Source: Anaerolineales bacterium
GTDB lineage: Bacteria > Chloroflexota > Anaerolineae > Anaerolineales > Villigracilaceae
Length of the DNA: 64,000 nucleotides
Reading direction: 5' to 3'
NCBI GenBank assembly: GCA_016789305.1
Contig: JAEURJ010000014.1
Location: 310,001-374,000, forward strand
Both the position numbers and the translations under genes were made by a program. Below the pieces are notes generated by a model. That model was not told where the DNA came from. It made no database searches and worked only from the letters and a program-made list of their open reading frames with translations. Below are positions 16,186 through 23,459 of the stretch, in pieces (the stretch's first letter is position 1; each line of letters starts with the position of its first letter).

Positions 16186-16764
16186 ATGAGTTCCCTCATG
16201 AATATACAATCAAAGCGTCCGCCCGTGGATGATATACAGCTTGCAGACATGTCTCGCACAGATTCGGATGCGTTTGCAGAGTTATATCAACGCCATGTTA
16301 CTCCCATCTATCGATATCACATGGCCCATACGGGAAATGTCAAAGATGCCGAAGACCTGACCTCGCAAACATTCATGGCAGCGCTTGAGAGCATCCACTC
16401 TTTTCGTGGCACTGGCTCCTTTGCAGCATGGATTTTTGGAATCGCAGCCAACAAGAAGGCTATGTTCTTTCGCAATCTCAAGCCGCAGGTCCAGCTGGAT
16501 GAGGCGCTTCAAATCCCAAACTCACAGTTGGCTGCCGATCAATTGGCAAATCAGCGCCTCAAACTTGAATCCATCACCCGCGCATTGAAACAACTCAGCA
16601 CCGACCGCGCAGACGCCCTCACCTTGACCTTTTTCGGCGGACTTTCCAATGCAGAAGCGGCGCGCGTGATGCGCAAAAGTGAAGCCTCGATAAAGATGCT
16701 CATCTCACGCGGACTGCAAGACCTGCGCGAGCGAACCTCCCTCAGATTGGAGGTGGAAGAATGA
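16186..16764 (+). CDS. ECF-type RNA polymerase sigma factor
   Basis: The 192-residue protein has sigma region 2 (FAELYQRHVTPIYRYHMAHT; DAEDLTSQTFMAALESIHSF; GSFAAWIFGIAANKKAMFFR). It also has region 4 (LSTDRADALTLTFFGGLSNA; MRKSEASIKMLISRGLQDLR). There is no region 1 or 3, as in ECF sigma factors. The start at 16186 is chosen for AGGAGG at 16177-16182, although the spacing is only 3; ATG 16198 is in frame too. The last codons overlap the start of the large membrane protein gene (ATGA), the usual sigma/anti-sigma arrangement. The target promoters are unknown. Confidence 0.92.
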   Translation: MSSLMNIQSKRPPVDDIQLADMSRTDSDAFAELYQRHVTPIYRYHMAHTGNVKDAEDLTSQTFMAALESIHSFRGTGSFAAWIFGIAANKKAMFFRNLKPQVQLDEALQIPNSQLAADQLANQRLKLESITRALKQLSTDRADALTLTFFGGLSNAEAARVMRKSEASIKMLISRGLQDLRERTSLRLEVEE

Positions 16765-19085
16765 ACCCATTCGACCATTCAGAAGAAGACCTCATCAAAG
16801 CATTGCTGGAAGAAAGCGCCGGGCAGATCGAACCCAATTCTGCTTTCACAGAAAATTTGGAAAAACAACTCAAACAGGCTCATACACCGAAAGCGAGTTT
16901 GAATATGTTCACTCTTAAAAAAATCGCAGCTCCCATTGGCTGGGGACTTGCGCTGATTGCCCTGGCCTTCGTGTTCAATTGGATCGCCAGTCAGATCGCG
17001 CCGAAGACCGTTCCTGGTGCCAATGAATCGACTCCACAACCGGCACCCTTTTCAGGGGAAAGTACGCCGATTCCCACCATCTCAACACCAACAGGTGAAG
17101 TCCATCAATGGAACGGGCAATCGGTATATTTGAATACAACACTGCCGGAAACAGCTCCTGAAATGAAGGTCTATCTTGTGCAGGAGGAAGTTCCTGCCAG
17201 CGTACAGGATGTGCAGGTTCTGGCGCAACGATTTGAGATGCAAGGCGAGATCTACGAAGTGCAAGGTGAAATCCCAGACACAACAGATTATCTACTGGTG
17301 GACGGGAATCAGCAGCTGCGCGTCCGTTCGGATCGCTATTTCACGTACTACCCGAATTACGCTGAATCGATGTATGCATTCGACACAAAAGAAAACCCGA
17401 ATGCCGAAACCTTGATTGCTGAATTCATGCAGGCACACGGTTTTGACATGAATTATAAGCTGGAGCGTTCCGCCTACTTCGGCGGTTATTTCGTCATGCC
17501 GCTTACCCCGGATGGATTCAGCATTCACCACGAACACTTCACTGTAAATGGATTCGTATTCGAGTTCAATGAAAACGGAATTGTCAGAGTACGGTCCAGC
17601 CTATTGAAGTATGGCGAAGTGGCAACTGCCGAGATCATCAGCGCGCAAGAGGCGTTGAACAAATTATTTACCAACACGGGCAACTCATATGGCGTTCTTT
17701 CAGGAATGCACTCAGCCATCAAAGAAACATCATCATGGAGGCACATCCGGCCGCTGGATCAGACCCTCACCTACTATGCGTTTCTTCAATCCACGGGAAG
17801 ATCCATCACTGGGGGCGCTCCGCTGATCACGCTGGATGGATATACGGTAACGGGTAATGTGCAAGACATCCCTGAAAATATGCCCAATACATTTGTGGAA
17901 GCCCGCGGGCAGTTCCGTGAATCGAACGGGGTTCGCACCTTTGAACTTGAATCCTGGAGCGAATATACAGGGTATGAAGAAGGGTATGTGGGCACCATTC
18001 TGCAGGAAGGGAATCAAACCTTTTTCATTTCCGCAGAGGGAAATAAATTAAAGATCGAGGATCTGCCTGCCGACCTGCCGCTGCCGGCTGAAAACATCTT
18101 CACGACCGGCGTCACACACGATGGCATCTTCGACTGGAAGAGCATCGATAATCGTGCCACCAGCGGCGGCGGTGGAGGCGGCGGGAGTTCCGGCTTTTAC
18201 AAACTCAACCTTTCGGGTACGCCCATGCCGCCGCCGACCCTGATCCCAACCCCGCAGCCGCCTGCTTTGGAAGCGCATTCCTTTGAAAAACAACGCGGCA
18301 TAATCGGAGTCGCCATCACAAACCAGGCGGATGGAAGTCAACAGGTGCAGTACTGGTTTGCCAGCGATGATCCCAATTACCCATATTTATTATTGGAAGG
18401 TGAAGGCTTGGAGGAACTGCAAAATTATCACAATCGCCCGGTTGAGATCTGGGGCGCAGTGAACCGCTTCGATGAAAATGGAAATCTGGTCGCTCACGTG
18501 GACCGATTTGAAATCCCATTCCCTGATTTGCAATTCCAGATCCTGAAGGGCACGGACAGCATCGCAGAAATTGAAGGAATGACCACGCTGGTCTTCACAT
18601 CGGACAACGGTGAATCGTACGTGGAGCTGGGGCCCAATTGCTTTGACATGGCCAGCCCCGATTCGATTTCAAGCACGGACGAATTGGGCCAGGAGGTTTT
18701 GATCGAGGCATTGTCTGTGCCTGACCTCACCCGCGGCGGCCTGCCCACCGTGTGTATTTTCAGCAGAACCATCGCTGCCAACCCGGTGACCGGTGAGCCT
18801 GTGGAACTCGAGATCACGGCCGATCAACCCTACGTTGTTGATGAATCGATCCCTTCGCCGTTAAATCCACCGACATTGAGCATTGAAAAAGTGGAGTTGG
18901 TGTACTTCACGCCGGACATGCGTTATTACCCGAGCCCGGACGCGGAAACTGAGCCGCCTTATCTGCAACCCGTATGGAGATTTAGCGGTCATTACAGTGA
19001 AGGCTCGGAGTTTGAATTTATTGTTCAGGCCTTAAAGCAGGAGTTCCTCTCTCCTGACGTGCAGGAAGGGCACACGCCTGGGTAA
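16761..19085 (+). CDS. Large membrane-anchored protein, probable anti-sigma factor
   Basis: The 774-residue protein starts with an acidic cytoplasmic segment (residues 1-55, FDHSEEDLIKALLEESAGQI). One transmembrane helix (about 57-78) and about 690 extracytoplasmic residues follow. Its start overlaps the sigma-factor stop, which suggests it holds that sigma factor at the membrane (inference). No zinc-binding anti-sigma motif (HxxxCxxC) is seen. The outer part is Thr/Pro-rich near the membrane, then mostly beta-like. It has a glycine-rich hinge (GGGGGGGSSG, near residue 471) and a second Pro-rich spacer (PMPPPTLIPTPQPP). The outside domains match no family I recognise and may sense a signal at the cell surface. 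Confidence 0.78.
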   Translation: MNPFDHSEEDLIKALLEESAGQIEPNSAFTENLEKQLKQAHTPKASLNMFTLKKIAAPIGWGLALIALAFVFNWIASQIAPKTVPGANESTPQPAPFSGESTPIPTISTPTGEVHQWNGQSVYLNTTLPETAPEMKVYLVQEEVPASVQDVQVLAQRFEMQGEIYEVQGEIPDTTDYLLVDGNQQLRVRSDRYFTYYPNYAESMYAFDTKENPNAETLIAEFMQAHGFDMNYKLERSAYFGGYFVMPLTPDGFSIHHEHFTVNGFVFEFNENGIVRVRSSLLKYGEVATAEIISAQEALNKLFTNTGNSYGVLSGMHSAIKETSSWRHIRPLDQTLTYYAFLQSTGRSITGGAPLITLDGYTVTGNVQDIPENMPNTFVEARGQFRESNGVRTFELESWSEYTGYEEGYVGTILQEGNQTFFISAEGNKLKIEDLPADLPLPAENIFTTGVTHDGIFDWKSIDNRATSGGGGGGGSSGFYKLNLSGTPMPPPTLIPTPQPPALEAHSFEKQRGIIGVAITNQADGSQQVQYWFASDDPNYPYLLLEGEGLEELQNYHNRPVEIWGAVNRFDENGNLVAHVDRFEIPFPDLQFQILKGTDSIAEIEGMTTLVFTSDNGESYVELGPNCFDMASPDSISSTDELGQEVLIEALSVPDLTRGGLPTVCIFSRTIAANPVTGEPVELEITADQPYVVDESIPSPLNPPTLSIEKVELVYFTPDMRYYPSPDAETEPPYLQPVWRFSGHYSEGSEFEFIVQALKQEFLSPDVQEGHTPG

Positions 19086-19090
19086 AGTAA

Positions 19091-19128
19091 AATGAGGTGC
19101 TGGTTCACAAGACGGCACCTCATTTTTT
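19091..19128 (+). terminator. Intrinsic terminator after sigma/anti-sigma operon
   Basis: A 10-bp stem (arm AATGAGGTGC) with a 14-base loop, followed by a T-run. Confidence 0.85.
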
Positions 19129-19144
19129 ATTTAAAAGCAGCATT

Positions 19145-19747
19145 ATGGAAAACATTCTGTTGATCCTCACCTACATCGCCGTCACCGCTTCAGCCGTCTC
19201 AGGCGCGCTGGAGGCGCGCAAGCATGAGATGGATATCGTGAGGGCGATGACGATCGCGTTCGTCACAGCGTTCGGCGGCGGGACGATGCGCGATCTTCTG
19301 CTTGGGCGCACACCCATCTTCTGGGTCGTGGATCCGTTTCTCTCGGTGATCACCTTTTTTGCCGCGCTGATCTCCTTCTACTGGATCGATCGAATTCCAA
19401 AGCCATTATTGAACGTACCAGATGCCATCGGACTCGCGATCTTTAGCATCCTCGGCGCAACGTACGCGATGCAGATCGACGCATCAGCCATTGTGATCGT
19501 CTTAATGGGAGTGATTACCGGTGTTTTCGGGGGCGTGTTACGCGACCTCATGTGTAACCGCATTCCAAAAGTATTTCGCCAAAATACGGAGTTGTACGCA
19601 ACCTGCTCCTTCATTGGAACCTGGGTATTTGTGATCTGCATCTGGATCGGCATTAATTCACTGGCCGCGTCAATACTGGGAGCATCCACTGTTTTCATTT
19701 TGCGCCTGATCGCCATGCGTTTCAAGGTCACGCTACCGGCGCCATAA
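19145..19747 (+). CDS. TRIC-type cation channel family protein (UPF0126)
   Basis: The 200-residue protein has about six to seven helices in two similar halves. Each half carries the UPF0126/TRIC signature: FGGGTMRDLLLGRTPIFW near residue 40 and FGGVLRDLMCNRIPKVF near residue 130. Bacterial members form trimeric K+/cation-permeable channels. The ATG at 19145 is preferred over an upstream frame that reads through the terminator. It stands alone between two independent promoters. Confidence 0.92.
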   Translation: MENILLILTYIAVTASAVSGALEARKHEMDIVRAMTIAFVTAFGGGTMRDLLLGRTPIFWVVDPFLSVITFFAALISFYWIDRIPKPLLNVPDAIGLAIFSILGATYAMQIDASAIVIVLMGVITGVFGGVLRDLMCNRIPKVFRQNTELYATCSFIGTWVFVICIWIGINSLAASILGASTVFILRLIAMRFKVTLPAP

Positions 19748-19796
19748 CTTTTCATGACATTCATCACTTTCACTCTCCATTGCAGAAAAGAAAAGA

Positions 19797-19802
19797 TATA
19801 AT
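19797..19802 (+). promoter_or_regulatory. -10 box of serC
   Basis: TATAAT lies about 68 bases before the serC start. The leader contains a small hairpin (ACCGGA at 19818-19823 with TCCGGT at 19832-19837). Confidence 0.55.
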
Positions 19803-19869
19803 CACAAAAGACCTTTCACCGGAAATAAAACTCCGGTTATTCAGGAAAAATCATTTCAGGAGCCCAATC

Positions 19870-20958
19870 ATGTCCGAACTGCATCGTGCACACAATTTCA
19901 ACGCCGGCCCTGCCGTGCTGCCGCTCGAAGTATTACAACAAGCCCAGGCAGAAATGCTGGACTTCAAAGGAACGGGAATGTCTGTGATGGAGATCAGCCA
20001 TCGTTCCAAGGAATTTGAAGCGGTCATCGCAACAGCCGAAACCGACTTGCGCGATCTGCTCAACATCCCATCCAACTATAAGGTGATGTTCCTGCAAGGC
20101 GGTGCCACCCTGCAATTTGCCATGCTTCCCATGAACCTGCGGTCAGCCGGCTCTGCCGATTACATCGTCACCGGGTCATGGAGCAAGACCGCTCTCAAGG
20201 AAAGTCAAAAACTTGGAACCTCGCGCATTGCTGCCAGCACGGAAAAGGAAGGATTCAACAGCATCCCCGCCGCATACGATCTCGACCCAAAAGCCGCTTA
20301 TCTTTACTATTGCGCCAATGAAACGATCCATGGCGTGGAATTTCCAACCGAACCCGTTGCGCCTTCCGGCGTTCCGCTGGTTTGCGATACTTCCTCCGAT
20401 TTCATCAGCCGCCCGCTGGATGTTTCCAAATACGGCGTTTTGTTCGCTGGCGTACAAAAGAATGCAGGTCCATCCGGTGTAACAGTCGTCATCGTCCGCG
20501 ACGATTTGCTCGAACGCACACCCTCCAACCTGCCGGTCATGCTCGATTACAAAACTCTCGCAGAAAGCAAGTCATTGCATAACACCCCTCCATGCTTTGG
20601 CATTTACATGGTTGGGCTCGTCTTCCAGTGGGCCAAGAAACTCGGCGGCCTTGCAGAAGTTCAAAAACTCAACCAGCAAAAGGCCAACCTCCTGTATAAG
20701 ACCATCGATGAGAGCGGCGGTTTTTATCGCGGGCATGCCCAGCCTGGCGCACGCTCGCTCATGAACGTCCCCTTCCGCCTGCCCACCGAAGAGCTCGAAG
20801 AAGCGTTTGCCAAGGAAGGCGCCAAAAAGAAACTGATCGGCCTGAAAGGTCACCGCTCCGTTGGCGGTATTCGCGCCTCCATTTACAACGCGCTCACCAT
20901 CGAAAGCATACAGGCCCTCACCGATTACATGAAGGAATTCCAAAAGAATCACGGCTAA
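19870..20958 (+). CDS. serC: Phosphoserine aminotransferase
   Basis: The 362-residue enzyme is full length for SerC. It transfers the amino group from glutamate to 3-phosphohydroxypyruvate, giving phosphoserine for serine and, in some organisms, pyridoxal phosphate synthesis. Signatures are the N-terminal NFNAGPAVLPLEVLQQAQ, the PLP-binding lysine region VLFAGVQKNAGPSGVTVVIV (Lys at about 196) and KGHRSVGGIRASIYNALT near the end, which binds the substrate phosphate. AGGAGC at 19858-19863 precedes ATG 19870. The next gene follows after 21 bases and may be co-transcribed, though it is unrelated in function. Confidence 0.96.
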   Translation: MSELHRAHNFNAGPAVLPLEVLQQAQAEMLDFKGTGMSVMEISHRSKEFEAVIATAETDLRDLLNIPSNYKVMFLQGGATLQFAMLPMNLRSAGSADYIVTGSWSKTALKESQKLGTSRIAASTEKEGFNSIPAAYDLDPKAAYLYYCANETIHGVEFPTEPVAPSGVPLVCDTSSDFISRPLDVSKYGVLFAGVQKNAGPSGVTVVIVRDDLLERTPSNLPVMLDYKTLAESKSLHNTPPCFGIYMVGLVFQWAKKLGGLAEVQKLNQQKANLLYKTIDESGGFYRGHAQPGARSLMNVPFRLPTEELEEAFAKEGAKKKLIGLKGHRSVGGIRASIYNALTIESIQALTDYMKEFQKNHG

Positions 20959-20979
20959 AAAATCAATGGAGATAACTTC

Positions 20980-21714
20980 ATGATCACGACGTATCATCGC
21001 CCACAAACATTGGACGAAGCGCTTACGCTTCTTGCCCAACCAAACATGGTCCCACTCGGAGGAGGCACGCTTCTCTCCCAGCCGACGACTGGTCCGGTTT
21101 CCGTCGTGGATCTCCAACGCCTTGCCCTTGATTCGATCTCTCTAAAAGGCAACGACCTAGAAGTTGGCGCAACAGCCACGCTCCAATCGCTTCTTGAAAA
21201 CGATAATTGTCCCGAAGCCTTGAAAATCGCCATCAAACTCGAAGCGCCGATCAACATCCGCAATTCCGCCACCGTCGCCGGGACTCTCGTCGCCAGTGAC
21301 GGTCGGTCCACCTTTGCGACGATGCTGCTGGCAATGGACGCGAAGATCACCTTCAACAATGGCGCATCATCCATTCTCGGCCTAAGCGAATTTCTGCTCA
21401 CTCGTCCACAAGGGTTGATCACATCAATCTCCATTCCCGTAAACATCAAGACCGCCTTCGAGTTTGTCTCCCGCACCCCCGCAGACAAACCCATCATCGC
21501 CGCCGCCCTTGCTCAATGGAATTCAGGGCGCACCAGATTAACTCTCGGCGGCTACGGCAAGAGTCCCATGCTGGCAATGGATGGCACCGAAGCAGACGGC
21601 CTCGAAACCGCCGCGAGCAACGCTTATCACGAAGCCAATGACGAATGGGCTTCTGCAGAATATAGAATGGACGTTGCAGCCACGCTGGCAAGAAGGTGTC
21701 TGGAAAAGATTTAG
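20980..21714 (+). CDS. FAD-binding subunit of a molybdenum hydroxylase
   Basis: The 244-residue protein has the FAD-binding pattern of the CoxM/XdhB/YgfM family. MVPLGGGTLLSQ is the first flavin loop, and PINIRNSATVAGTLVASDGR is the second (IRN.AT..G). A C-terminal part covers residues 165-244. It should carry electrons from a molybdopterin/iron-sulfur subunit to NAD+ or another acceptor. No molybdenum or Fe-S subunit is adjacent: the nearest is the fused protein at 30554, which lacks a flavin domain. GGAGATAACTTC precedes the ATG. Confidence 0.88.
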   Translation: MITTYHRPQTLDEALTLLAQPNMVPLGGGTLLSQPTTGPVSVVDLQRLALDSISLKGNDLEVGATATLQSLLENDNCPEALKIAIKLEAPINIRNSATVAGTLVASDGRSTFATMLLAMDAKITFNNGASSILGLSEFLLTRPQGLITSISIPVNIKTAFEFVSRTPADKPIIAAALAQWNSGRTRLTLGGYGKSPMLAMDGTEADGLETAASNAYHEANDEWASAEYRMDVAATLARRCLEKI

Positions 21715-21724
21715 TCTGCTAAAA

Positions 21725-21760
21725 TAAAAGAACCGCTTCTGTATCGAAGCGGTTCTTTTA
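21725..21760 (+). terminator. Intrinsic terminator after the FAD subunit gene
   Basis: A 15-bp stem (arm TAAAAGAACCGCTTC) with a 6-base loop and A/T-rich flanks. Confidence 0.88.
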
Positions 21761-21840
21761 TAATTTTGATTCCAGGGACCATTTCCATGCATCAATCGTC
21801 TGCAACTCGCTGTTAATTACAAAATTCAAAAAGGTTACTC

Positions 21841-22404
21841 ATGAAAAAAATTCGACACCTTCTCATTCTTTTCTCAACCCTATTCTTGCTTACCGCCTGC
21901 GGACCAAAGGACGAGTGGTCTTCGTATACATATGAAGATATTCCGCTGGAAGCCGGCTTCCTGCCTTTTTCATTCGATTATCCAACAAACTGGGTGCTGG
22001 AAGAGGGGATCGGAAGGATTGCCTTTGCATCCGAGTCCAAAATCCTGGGCAATGCTCCTAAAGAAATGAAACCGGACCAAATTCTGGGAAGCCTGACCAC
22101 CAATATCAACATGCCGCCGCAAGAAATGGTTGAGTACTACGAATCCACTCATGTGGGAGTCATTGAATTCAAAGAGACCATCTTGCTTGAATTGAATCAA
22201 CGTCCCGCAGCTTACAAGGAAGGAATAGAGGTGGAAGAAGGCGGCCAGATATTTATCGTCGCTGTGGATATGGGTCAAAACCAACGCGGTCTACTGCTCG
22301 CGAAAATGGCAGTAGGTGAATTGGACACATGGAGAGACACCTTAATGAAAATAGCAGAGTCTTTGCATGTGGACGTACAAACTGAAGCACCAGGCAATGA
22401 ATAG
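21841..22404 (+). CDS. Small lipoprotein, function unknown
   Basis: The 187-residue product has a lipoprotein signal peptide (HLLILFSTLFLLTAC, lipobox Cys at residue 20). A globular domain follows, with LPFSFDYPTNWVLEEGIGRI and a C-terminal DTWRDTLMKIAESLHV. The pattern of a strand-rich region plus a final helix resembles the PsbP-like domain often seen in bacterial lipoproteins (weak inference). A second protein of the same general design is encoded at 29459. AAAAAGGTTACTC precedes the ATG. Confidence 0.75.
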   Translation: MKKIRHLLILFSTLFLLTACGPKDEWSSYTYEDIPLEAGFLPFSFDYPTNWVLEEGIGRIAFASESKILGNAPKEMKPDQILGSLTTNINMPPQEMVEYYESTHVGVIEFKETILLELNQRPAAYKEGIEVEEGGQIFIVAVDMGQNQRGLLLAKMAVGELDTWRDTLMKIAESLHVDVQTEAPGNE

Positions 22405-22417
22405 TGCACATCAATGA

Positions 22418-22490
22418 TATAATCGTATTTAGATCAAAACGACGGGTCCCAACGCCAGCCCTTTTGCAGGGAGGGCGTTTTTCTTTTTTC
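22418..22490 (+). promoter_or_regulatory. -10 box and hairpin-containing leader of carD
   Basis: TATAAT (22418-22423) is followed about 28 bases later by an imperfect hairpin (arms AACGCCAGCCCT and AGGGAGGGCGTT, 22451-22479). A T-rich tail runs to 22490, all before the carD ribosome site. If transcription starts at the TATAAT, this is a leader terminator (attenuator); otherwise it ends the upstream lipoprotein transcript. Confidence 0.5.
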
Positions 22491-22512
22491 CTTAACAACC
22501 ACGGAGGCACAT

Positions 22513-22998
22513 ATGGATTTCAAAAAAGGCGACACAGTTGTACACTGCACCTACGGTCTCGGCAAGATCATGGACATCGAAGAACGCACCTTCTTCGACA
22601 AAGTTACTGTATATTACATGGTCCAGGTTTCCGATCTCACCATCTGGGTCCCTGCTGATGAAAACCTCAAAAGCCGTCTGCGTTTTCCAACCTCTCCAGC
22701 GGGATTTAAAAAATCACTGTCCATTCTGTCCACACCCGCCGAAAAACTACCCGATGACTACCGTCAGCGCAACACACAATTATCAGAAATGGTAAAGGAT
22801 GGCAGCGCTGAATCTCTGTGCCGGGTCCTTCGCGACCTCACTGCCTATCGTCACGCCCGCTCATGGAGTGAACACGATAACGCCCTGATGAGGCGCACAC
22901 AAAAAGCATTGGTCGGCGAGTGGAGTTTTATCCTTTCCATCACGCCGCACGAAGCGGAAGTACAATTGAATCGCTCGTTGGGTCATAAAACCGATTGA
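22513..22998 (+). CDS. carD: CarD-family transcriptional regulator
   Basis: The 161-residue protein has the CarD/TRCF RNA polymerase-interaction domain at residues 1-60 (FKKGDTVVHCTYGLGKIMDI, then YYMVQVSDLTIWVPADE). A helical DNA-contacting part follows (residues 75-160, with LCRVLRDLTAYRHARSWSEH). CarD binds RNA polymerase beta and stabilises open complexes, affecting rRNA and many other promoters. GGAGG sits 8 bases before the ATG. It is followed after 20 bases by a tandem PC4 protein, so two nucleic-acid or transcription proteins are co-expressed. Confidence 0.92.
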   Translation: MDFKKGDTVVHCTYGLGKIMDIEERTFFDKVTVYYMVQVSDLTIWVPADENLKSRLRFPTSPAGFKKSLSILSTPAEKLPDDYRQRNTQLSEMVKDGSAESLCRVLRDLTAYRHARSWSEHDNALMRRTQKALVGEWSFILSITPHEAEVQLNRSLGHKTD

Positions 22999-23018
22999 AT
23001 TAATCAAGGAAGAAAATT

Positions 23019-23459
23019 ATGGAAGAAGAAATTAAAGGCACGATCATTGCTCAATTCCCGAAGAACAACCGCGAAATGATCTGCGTGGGCAGAAGTGAAT
23101 TTCAGGGAAAGCAGCTTGTATTTGTCCGCACCTATGCGGCGGGGTTGGAAGATGAAGAATTGGTCCCCACTCCTTCGGGTGTGAGTCTCGCAGCAGAACT
23201 TACAAACGAATTAGTGCAAGGCGTACAAGCGTTGAAAGATGCACTCAAAACTGAGGGCGTGGTCGCGAAGATCAAGAAGAATTCCAAACAGGAAGTTTGG
23301 ATCGGCATGAGCATCTTCAAAGAAAGGCCGCTCATCTATATTCGAACCTATGCAGTTTGGGGCGATGATCCCGAATTCAAACCCACCAAAAAGGGAATCT
23401 CAGTAAGCACTGAGTTATATCCGCAACTACTAGAAGTTGTGCAAAAACTAACTACTTAA
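23019..23459 (+). CDS. Protein with two tandem PC4-like domains
   Basis: The 146-residue product contains two copies of a motif of about 60 residues. The first is NREMICVGRSEFQGKQLVFV...LVPTPSGVSL. The second is KQEVWIGMSIFKERPLIYIR...FKPTKKGISV. Each resembles the single-strand DNA-binding PC4/YdbC beta-sheet plus final helix (KPTKKGISL is a PC4 hallmark). Ordinary PC4 proteins are homodimers of one domain; here a single chain could form the whole unit (inference). AAGGAAGAAAATT precedes the ATG. Its 3' end overlaps the convergent ABC-F gene by 4 bases. Confidence 0.8.
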   Translation: MEEEIKGTIIAQFPKNNREMICVGRSEFQGKQLVFVRTYAAGLEDEELVPTPSGVSLAAELTNELVQGVQALKDALKTEGVVAKIKKNSKQEVWIGMSIFKERPLIYIRTYAVWGDDPEFKPTKKGISVSTELYPQLLEVVQKLTT

